Below, piece by piece: positions 1 to 5,418 of a DNA stretch of 28,900 nt (position 1 is its first letter; each line of letters begins with the position of its first letter). Both the position numbers and the translations under genes were made by a program. The stretch is from assembly GCA_964617565.1 (NCBI GenBank), contig CAZTYH010000039.1, positions 1 through 28,900 of the forward strand, written 5' to 3'. The DNA is from JAKJGV01 sp964617565. Lineage in GTDB: Bacteria > Verrucomicrobiota > Kiritimatiellia > CAIQIC01 > JAGNIJ01. The notes under the pieces are model-generated. The model saw only the letters and a list, made by a program, of their open reading frames with translations. It did no database searches and was not told the origin of the DNA.

Positions 1-1
1 G

Positions 2-1132
2 CTAAGCGGTGGCCTTTGGCGGAAACACCGTGTGCTTGATTTTTCTCAACACCGGATTCTGGCGCAGCCGCCTGTTCAAGCGGCGCAACACCAGGTCCTT
101 CGTGAAAAAGCGCATGTCCTGCTTCCACGAATCCTCTACCCACGACATGCCTGTGCAGAATTTACACATATCGGGAGGATTGTCGCTCAACATGCGCCGC
201 CGCAACTCGGCATAGGCCTGCCCATACCATATTTCTTCAAATGACTTCTCGTTGAGATTGCCCATGGATTCCGTGCCCGAACAGCACGGCAGGACATCCC
301 CGGTGGTGGCAACCACCGCCTTGTTCCACAGGTCCTGGCATTGCTTTCTCAATCCGCGATGGTCCGGCACATAGTTTCGATCGCCCCGGTCCTCCTCGAA
401 TTGATCGGCCGGCAGCAGGCTGACTTTCACCCCGAGCTCTCGGCCGATTTTCTCCCCTTCCGCGAAAACACGGCGGCCGGTGGCCTTGTCGTTCTTTGCG
501 ATGGATTCGCCTTCCACCAGGGGCACCTCCCCGAGCGCCTGAAGAAACACTTCGTAGGCGCCGAGGCGATGCGCGAGTCGCACGAAATCAGGAAACTCGT
601 GAATGTTGCTTTTCATCCCGAGAAACGCGAGCTCAACGCGCGGCTGTTTGCGGTTGAGCTTCTCTTTCCACGCCTTCAATCGCTCGAGGCCCGAGATCAC
701 GTCGTCGAACTTCGCCGGCGTTCGCAAACGCGCATAGGTTTCCGGGGTTGCCGCATCAATACTCACCACGAGCCGGTTGAGATCCAATTCGACAAGCCGA
801 CGCGCCAGATCATCCTTCAGAAGCGTGCCGTTCGAAATGGTGTATACATCCACGCGGTGCGCCTTGATCGTTTCGAGCATATACAGGTACAGGTCCGGAT
901 GCAGAAAAGCCTCGCCCCAGAGCCCGTTAAGTTCGAGCGATTCAATCCGCGGAAGCAGCGGAATCAGCTTGTCGAACACTTCGCGCGACATGACGCGGCT
1001 CTCGGCCGTGTTAACCGAGTTGTTCGTCTTGGGACACATCGGACAGCGGAGATTACAAAACGAGGTTAGCTCGATTGTAAGGTTCCGTGGAAGGGGGATG
1101 CATCGCCCCGCAAGTAATTGTTCACGCAACAT
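2..1132 (-). CDS. Radical SAM protein with C-terminal SPASM-like cluster domain
   Basis: A 376-residue protein with the radical SAM CX3CX2C motif near its N-terminus (C26, C30, C33, in FCNLRCPMC), which binds the 4Fe-4S cluster that cleaves S-adenosylmethionine. A second cysteine set lies in the C-terminal third (CQDLW, then LPCCSG, then MCKFC at roughly residues 265-330), as in SPASM domains that hold auxiliary 4Fe-4S clusters. SPASM proteins include peptide-modifying enzymes, sulfatase maturases and many enzymes of unknown substrate. No precursor peptide or sulfatase gene is visible next to it, so the substrate cannot be named. The gene is complete, ending in TAG at the window edge. It starts 18 bases after the LacI-type regulator on the same strand, so the two are probably co-transcribed. 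Confidence 0.85.
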   Translation of the reverse strand: MLREQLLAGRCIPLPRNLTIELTSFCNLRCPMCPKTNNSVNTAESRVMSREVFDKLIPLLPRIESLELNGLWGEAFLHPDLYLYMLETIKAHRVDVYTISNGTLLKDDLARRLVELDLNRLVVSIDAATPETYARLRTPAKFDDVISGLERLKAWKEKLNRKQPRVELAFLGMKSNIHEFPDFVRLAHRLGAYEVFLQALGEVPLVEGESIAKNDKATGRRVFAEGEKIGRELGVKVSLLPADQFEEDRGDRNYVPDHRGLRKQCQDLWNKAVVATTGDVLPCCSGTESMGNLNEKSFEEIWYGQAYAELRRRMLSDNPPDMCKFCTGMSWVEDSWKQDMRFFTKDLVLRRLNRRLRQNPVLRKIKHTVFPPKATA

Positions 1133-1150
1133 AACACCGTCACCCCGCGG

Positions 1151-2146
1151 TTATTTTCTTCCCCCGCACGTCTTTCGCACCGCCAGGCTTGTTGAAAGGC
1201 TCACGTGCTCCGCGGAAAGCTCGGGGTTTTCCACGTGTCGAAGAAACAGGCGCACCGCCTCTTCACCCATGCGGCTCATCGGCGTCTCCACGGTGCTCAA
1301 TCCAACGTAATCCGCGAATTCAATTCCGTCATACCCGATGATCGCAGTGTCTTCCGGCACGCAGACGCCCGTGTCTTGCAGCTCCTTCAAAATGGACAAA
1401 GCCATGGCATCGTTCAGTGCGAAAATCGCGCGCGGAAGGCCATGCCGGCCTCGATATTGACGGAACGCCGCCAGCGCGTCGGACGGCGAATAATTCCCTT
1501 CGATAAAGCGACAGGTCGCACCGCCGCCGGCCTCTCGCAGCGCGCGATTGCAGCCTTTCACTCGAAGCTGCGAATCCTGCGCGCCTTCAGGCCCCATGAC
1601 GACCAGGATATCCTTGTACCCGAGCGACAAAAGGTGCTTCATGGCCTCGTGGGCGCCCTGCTCATTCTCCACGGTCACACAATTGACCGAAGGATCATTC
1701 GTGTATTGCTGAATAAGCACGATCGGGCGGCGATAGGCTTTGAATTGCTCGAGTAGTTCGGGATTCAAAGCGGGATCAAGAATCAGCATTCCATCCACGC
1801 GCATTTCGTCGAACATCCCGAGGCACGTCGTTCCCGGCTCCACATCGTCGCGGGTCAGCGCGCAAAGAAGGTGATATCCATTTCGCACCGCTTCGCGATC
1901 CACTCCATCCAGAACCTGTGCAAAAAACCCGGATGTGACCTGGTGAAATACAACGCCGATGACATCCGTCTTGCTTCGCGACAAGTTCCGCGCCGCAGCG
2001 TTCGGCGTGTAACCGAGGTTTCGAATTACCTCCAACACCCGCTGCCTCGTCCGTTCATGCACGAGCGGACTGTTATTTACGACGCGCGAAACGGTTGCCT
2101 CGGAAACGAGCGCCTCGCGGCACACATCCTTTAAAGTCGGTCTCAT
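1151..2146 (-). CDS. LacI-family transcriptional regulator
   Basis: A 331-residue LacI/GalR-type repressor. Residues about 4-24 form the helix-turn-helix (LKDVCREALVSEATVSRVVN), followed by the hinge-helix region (YTPNAAARNLSRSKTD) and a periplasmic-binding-protein-like effector domain starting at VIGVVFHQV. The frame is open further upstream to 2191, but the ATG at 2146 is preferred: it is preceded by a purine-rich GGAGAGAGGG and begins right at the conserved DNA-binding domain (MRPTLKDV). Effectors of this family are usually sugars or nucleosides; the ligand cannot be read from the sequence. It is followed after 18 bases by the radical SAM gene. A 36-base palindrome about 120 bases upstream (2266-2301) is a candidate operator for autoregulation and for control of the divergent rightward operon. 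Confidence 0.92.
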   Translation of the reverse strand: MRPTLKDVCREALVSEATVSRVVNNSPLVHERTRQRVLEVIRNLGYTPNAAARNLSRSKTDVIGVVFHQVTSGFFAQVLDGVDREAVRNGYHLLCALTRDDVEPGTTCLGMFDEMRVDGMLILDPALNPELLEQFKAYRRPIVLIQQYTNDPSVNCVTVENEQGAHEAMKHLLSLGYKDILVVMGPEGAQDSQLRVKGCNRALREAGGGATCRFIEGNYSPSDALAAFRQYRGRHGLPRAIFALNDAMALSILKELQDTGVCVPEDTAIIGYDGIEFADYVGLSTVETPMSRMGEEAVRLFLRHVENPELSAEHVSLSTSLAVRKTCGGRK

Positions 2147-2265
2147 ATTTACCCTCTCTCCATACCCCTGAAATCGGTTACAAGCTAACATTGCGAATTG
2201 GCCCGGCGCAAAGATTATTTTGTATCGGCCGCAGGGTTCACCCCAGAAACACTCGTTCCAATACT

Positions 2266-2301
2266 CAACAAAACCTCATGCTATAGCATGGCGTTTTGTT
2301 G
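2266..2301. promoter_or_regulatory. Long near-perfect palindrome, candidate operator
   Basis: Outer arms CAACAAAAC/GTTTTGTTG flank a perfect 14-base core CATGCTATAGCATG; only the two-base steps between arm and core (CT and GC) fail to pair. It lies between the divergent LacI gene and the riboswitch-controlled operon, upstream of the promoter at 2347-2375. A regulator-binding site, most simply for the adjacent LacI-type protein, is inferred. The central TA differs from the central CG usual in LacI-family operators. A hairpin terminator is an alternative, but neither side is followed by a clean T-run. Confidence 0.5.
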
Positions 2302-2346
2302 AATTTCGATGACGTTCCATTCAGCGGAAAAAGCCCGAGACCGCTC

Positions 2347-2375
2347 TTGCCCCAGGACCTGTTGGCTTCTAATAT
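2347..2375 (+). promoter_or_regulatory. Sigma70-type promoter for the cobalamin riboswitch transcript
   Basis: TTGCCC at 2347-2352, a 17-base spacer, then TAATAT at 2370-2375. The expected transcription start near 2382 lies about 20 bases before the first paired arm of the riboswitch. Box match and position support the call; it is not experimentally shown. Confidence 0.55.
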
Positions 2376-2401
2376 CAATCAAGTTCTTTGGTTGATTCGT
2401 T

Positions 2402-2548
2402 TGTGGAGAGGCCCACGGAAGTCCGTGAAAATCGGACGCGGTCGCGCCGCTGTAACCGGCTACGAAAACCTGAAGCCACCGCCCGTAAGGGATGGGAAGG
2501 CAGGTTGGTAGGATTGAAGCCGGAAGCCAGAAGACGAGCCCCTCTACA
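2402..2548 (+). promoter_or_regulatory. Cobalamin (B12) riboswitch aptamer
   Basis: The segment carries the landmarks of the cobalamin aptamer in order: CGCCGCTGTAAC at 2445-2456, GGGAAGGCAGG at 2494-2504, and the B12-box-like GCCGGAAGCCAGAAGAC at 2519-2535. A closing P1 stem is visible: TGTGGAGAGG (2402-2411) pairs with CCCCTCTACA (2539-2548) at 9 of 10 positions including one G-U. The leader faces the secreted-protein gene at 2591. Riboswitches of this class normally turn off cobalamin uptake, synthesis or B12-independent isozymes when adenosyl- or methylcobalamin is plentiful, so control of a secreted protein and a pseudopilin-like gene is unusual. Confidence 0.9.
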
Positions 2549-2562
2549 CCGATGTCGAACTC

Positions 2563-2579
2563 GCTCCCGCGAAAGGAGC
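2563..2579 (+). promoter_or_regulatory. Candidate Shine-Dalgarno-sequestering hairpin (riboswitch expression platform)
   Basis: GCTCC at 2563-2567 can pair with GGAGC at 2575-2579 across a 7-base loop. The second arm is part of the purine-rich ribosome-binding stretch (GGAGCAGGAGG) before the ATG at 2591. This would let the aptamer control translation initiation. No terminator with a T-run is seen between aptamer and gene, which favours translational control. Inferred from pairing only. Confidence 0.45.
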
Positions 2580-2590
2580 AGGAGGCATTC

Positions 2591-3712
2591 ATGCAGCAAA
2601 AAATCGTTTGTAGTACCGTTCTGGCTCTTCTTCTGTCTCTCGGCAGTGCTCACGCTTACTGGCATAACCTGTTGACCGATGACTTCTCGCAGGCCGGAGC
2701 CTGGTCCTATCAAGGCGCCACAAACATCAGCGGCCAGCCGCTTTTCAGATACGATCCGGTCAACCAGGTCGTGCAAGCAGAATGGGATCAGGCCAATCGC
2801 TTCAACGACCATGGCGACCCTTATTTCATCATCAACTCCGTCTTCCACCATCCGCTGGCACAGCCGCTGACGGACCGTCGCACGTTCCGATTCGGCGGCA
2901 CCCTCAACATCGTCACCCGCTCCATTCCCGACACCACGGAATTCTTTCAGATCGCCAACTTCGGGTTGTGCAACCTCGCTGTGACCGGACCGGACAGAAC
3001 CATGACGGATAACTGGTCGGGCAACACCACCATCCTGAAAGACGCCTCCGACTTCATCGAGTTCAACTACTTCATCAACAACAATTCATGGGGATTTAAT
3101 CCGAATATTCAGCCCACTATCGGTGCGCACATTGACGGGCTGGACGGCGAATACACCGTGGGCAGCGGCACGGACACGGGGTTCTGGAACAATACCGATA
3201 TGGGGCCGGACCACTATCTTCCAACGGACACCAATCTCTACATCGAAGTCATATATTACGGCGCGGCGACCGGTTCCCTCGCCCGCCGCGCCTATGCCGC
3301 CATTTACACGGAACCGGAACGAACAAACATCCTGTTCGTCAACGGGGTATCCATGCACTACTGGACGCAGCCGTTGCCTGAAGACCAGTTTTTCACCCTC
3401 ACCGATTTCGCTTTCTTAAATTATCCGACCGCAAACTGGGGCGGTGCAAACGGAATCGGGATGGGGTCGTTCGATGGCGTTTACGCCGATCTGCATATCG
3501 CCGAGGGCGAATTCTTCGCGAAGCACATGAACGGGGAACATCTAATCCTTTCCATCGGAGCGATATCGGGCGCCGTCTACCAGATTGAATCCTGCAGCGA
3601 TTTGGCACTCGGCAACTGGATAACGAATGAGGTGACTCAGGCGGGCGGCGAAGTTGTCACGTTCACCAACCAATTGAACGGGAACGCAAGATACTATCGT
3701 GTTTCACAATAA
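2591..3712 (+). CDS. Secreted protein of unknown function under a B12 riboswitch
   Basis: A 373-residue protein with a clear signal peptide (residues 1-22: charged MQQK, hydrophobic VLALLLSLGS, cleavage after AHA). The ATG at 2591 is chosen because GGAGCAGGAGG lies just upstream and the signal peptide begins there; the frame is open from 2492 through the riboswitch but that part is not coding-like. The mature part is rich in aromatic residues, Asn and Asp, resembling a beta-sandwich, and I do not recognise its main domain. The last 60 residues (YQIES...GNWITNE...ARYYRVSQ) match a C-terminal pattern common in secreted PVC proteins, also seen at the end of the DUF11-type protein at 18726-19853. 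It overlaps the next gene by 14 bases. A role in corrinoid capture is possible from the riboswitch, but nothing in the sequence demonstrates it. Confidence 0.8.
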   Translation: MQQKIVCSTVLALLLSLGSAHAYWHNLLTDDFSQAGAWSYQGATNISGQPLFRYDPVNQVVQAEWDQANRFNDHGDPYFIINSVFHHPLAQPLTDRRTFRFGGTLNIVTRSIPDTTEFFQIANFGLCNLAVTGPDRTMTDNWSGNTTILKDASDFIEFNYFINNNSWGFNPNIQPTIGAHIDGLDGEYTVGSGTDTGFWNNTDMGPDHYLPTDTNLYIEVIYYGAATGSLARRAYAAIYTEPERTNILFVNGVSMHYWTQPLPEDQFFTLTDFAFLNYPTANWGGANGIGMGSFDGVYADLHIAEGEFFAKHMNGEHLILSIGAISGAVYQIESCSDLALGNWITNEVTQAGGEVVTFTNQLNGNARYYRVSQ

Positions 3713-4454
3713 CAAAGCATTTTCACTGATTGAGCTGCTGATCGTCATCGCGGTTACCGGCATTCTTTCGGTTCTGCTCATCCCCGGCATTCAGCGCGTG
3801 CGGCAGAGCGGCGCTTCGAGTTTCTGCCGCTCAAATCTTCACCAGATGTACGCGGCATACATGATGTATCTCGACGATCACGCCGGCCGTTTCTTCCCGT
3901 GGCGAGAGGACCTGCAGGGCGGAACGCTTTGGTACTGGGGATACGAAAAGACCGGTGGCGCCGAAGGTGCGCGCGAACTGGACAAGAGCCAGGCCCGGCT
4001 CGCGCCCTACTTCAATCATGTCGGCGGCATCGAAGTCTGTCCCTCTTTTCCTTACCAGGCCACCGGAACCAAGCAGAAATTCGAGGTCGCAAGCTACGGG
4101 TATGGCATCAACGTCTACCTGCTGTCCGATACCCCGGCAAATCGCACATCCGGAGTGCGTTCTTTCTGGCATATCGAAATTCCGGCGGAAACAATCGTCT
4201 GGGGCGACAGCGCCCAGATCAACACATGGCAGGCCCCGGCCTCGTCCCGAAATCCAATGCTCGAAGAGTGGTATTACATCAGCCGCGACACACCCCCCAA
4301 TGTTCATTTTCGGCACAACCGACAAGCCAATATGGCCATGGCCGACGGCAGTATCCGGTCGTTTGCCCCCAACCGCCTCGATCCCCGTTGCGACGGCCTG
4401 ACGGGCTATATCGAACCGGCAGGCCGGGACTATTATCTTCGCCCGGTAAAATAA
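3699..4454 (+). CDS. Type II secretion pseudopilin-like protein with H-X9-DG tail
   Basis: A 251-residue protein that begins with a type IV prepilin leader: short basic head (MFHNNKA), then FSLIELLIVIAVTGILSVLL, the methylated-Phe helix with the conserved Glu at +5 after cleavage. Near the C-terminus HNRQANMAMADG fits the prepilin-associated H-X9-DG motif exactly (His, nine residues, Asp-Gly). Such proteins are massively expanded in Lentisphaerota, Kiritimatiellota and Planctomycetota and are thought to be exported by a type II secretion/pilus-like machine; their individual functions are unknown. The start is GTG at 3699, inside the end of the preceding gene, implying translational coupling. 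It would therefore share the upstream cobalamin control. Confidence 0.85.
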   Translation: MFHNNKAFSLIELLIVIAVTGILSVLLIPGIQRVRQSGASSFCRSNLHQMYAAYMMYLDDHAGRFFPWREDLQGGTLWYWGYEKTGGAEGARELDKSQARLAPYFNHVGGIEVCPSFPYQATGTKQKFEVASYGYGINVYLLSDTPANRTSGVRSFWHIEIPAETIVWGDSAQINTWQAPASSRNPMLEEWYYISRDTPPNVHFRHNRQANMAMADGSIRSFAPNRLDPRCDGLTGYIEPAGRDYYLRPVK

Positions 4455-4465
4455 GCCCCTTGTCT

Positions 4466-4484
4466 TTTTCCAATGATTGGAAAA
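4466..4484. repeat. 19-base palindrome, copy 1 of 2
   Basis: TTTTCCAATGATTGGAAAA: 9-base arms around a single central G. An identical copy follows at 4497-4515, with starts exactly 31 bases (about three helical turns) apart, so both would face the same side of the DNA. The pair fills the gap between the pseudopilin-like gene and metF. A tandem operator or an intergenic repeat family are the two readings. Confidence 0.65.
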
Positions 4485-4496
4485 AAATGGGGCGTC

Positions 4497-4515
4497 TTTT
4501 CCAATGATTGGAAAA
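4497..4515. repeat. 19-base palindrome, copy 2 of 2, abutting the metF start
   Basis: Second exact copy of TTTTCCAATGATTGGAAAA, ending two bases before the metF ATG at 4518. It takes the place where a ribosome-binding site would normally be. If formed in RNA, this hairpin would hinder initiation at metF; if bound as DNA by a repressor it would block transcription. Confidence 0.65.
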
Positions 4516-4517
4516 TT

Positions 4518-5405
4518 ATGAGCAAAAAAATAAGCGACCTATTAGCGTCACGGAGCCGGCCGCTCCTGTCCATTGAGTTCTTCCCGCCCAAGGACCATAA
4601 GGGCTTCGCCATTCTCGGCAGCTCCATCGAGCGCATGCGCGTGATGCGACCCGACTTTGTTACCGTCACCTACGGCGCCGGCGGCTCCACGCGCGATCTC
4701 TCGCCCGTCGTCAGCGAAGTGCTGGGCAAGATGGGCTTCAGCCCGATCATGCCGCACCTGACGCTGATGGGCTCCTCGCGCAGTGAACTCGAACAGATCA
4801 TAGACAAAATGTACGACGCCGGTTATCGCAATATCATGGCGATTCGCGGCGATGCGCCTGCGGATGATCCGGGTTTCAGGCAGCCGCCGGACGCGCTCAA
4901 GTATGCCGCCGAACTCGTGGCGCTGATCAAGAAACGACACCCCGACGTTTGCTGCGGCGTGGCCGGCTACCCGGAAACACATCCGGAAGCGGAGACGCCC
5001 GAGGCCGACATTCTTCACCTGAAAGAAAAAATCAATGCGGGCGGCTCGTTCGTTGTAACACAGTTGTTTTACGACAATGCCGTCTTTTTCGATTTTGTGG
5101 AACGATGCCGGCGCGCCGGAATCACCGTTCCGATCATCCCGGGCCTTCTACCCGCGATCTCATTGAACCAGGCAAAACGAATGACCGAACGCTGCAAAGC
5201 GTCGTTCCCCGCCGACCTTGCGGAACAACTTGAAAAGGCTGGCGGAACCGGGCCCGTCGCAGAAGCCATCGGCATCCAATGGACCGTGATGCAAATTGAC
5301 GGTTTGTTGAATGAAGGCGTCCCCGGTGTGCATCTTTATATTCTCAACCGGGCCAAAACCGCGCTGGCTCCCGCATTGGAAGAATGCCTCTCCCGCTGGC
5401 GCTGA
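4518..5405 (+). CDS. metF: Methylenetetrahydrofolate reductase (stand-alone MetF)
   Basis: A 295-residue FAD-dependent TIM-barrel enzyme that reduces 5,10-methylene-THF to 5-methyl-THF, the methyl donor for methionine synthase or the Wood-Ljungdahl methyl branch. Family landmarks are all present: LSIEFFPPK with the catalytic Glu (E20), VTYGAGGSTRD, IRGD, GVAGYPETHPEA, VTQLFYDN, IPGLLP and the C-terminal PGVHLYILNR. Length is normal for single-domain bacterial MetF. The frame extends upstream to 4473, but those codons are made of the two palindromes; ATG at 4518 starts the typical N-terminus. No good Shine-Dalgarno is seen. It converges tail to tail with the glutamate-synthase-like operon (13-base gap), which carries a second, different MetF. 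Read-through from the B12-riboswitch transcript is possible. Confidence 0.95.
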   Translation: MSKKISDLLASRSRPLLSIEFFPPKDHKGFAILGSSIERMRVMRPDFVTVTYGAGGSTRDLSPVVSEVLGKMGFSPIMPHLTLMGSSRSELEQIIDKMYDAGYRNIMAIRGDAPADDPGFRQPPDALKYAAELVALIKKRHPDVCCGVAGYPETHPEAETPEADILHLKEKINAGGSFVVTQLFYDNAVFFDFVERCRRAGITVPIIPGLLPAISLNQAKRMTERCKASFPADLAEQLEKAGGTGPVAEAIGIQWTVMQIDGLLNEGVPGVHLYILNRAKTALAPALEECLSRWR

Positions 5406-5418
5406 AAACAGACAGACC

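Noticed and set aside
341..1069. Plus-strand frame of 242 codons opposite the radical SAM gene
   Set aside because: Shadow of the minus-strand gene; Arg/His-rich, no motif, no ribosome-binding site.
2375..2851. Minus-strand frame of 158 codons over the riboswitch and signal peptide region
   Set aside because: It runs antisense to the aptamer and to the start of a well supported gene and shows no protein motif.
4466..4515. The two 19-base palindromes as a mini CRISPR array
   Set aside because: Only two copies with a 12-base spacer, no cas genes, and the spacer is far too short.
4473..4517. N-terminal extension of the stand-alone MetF from the upstream ATG at 4473
   Set aside because: The added residues are encoded by the two palindromes and are not part of the MetF family N-terminus.
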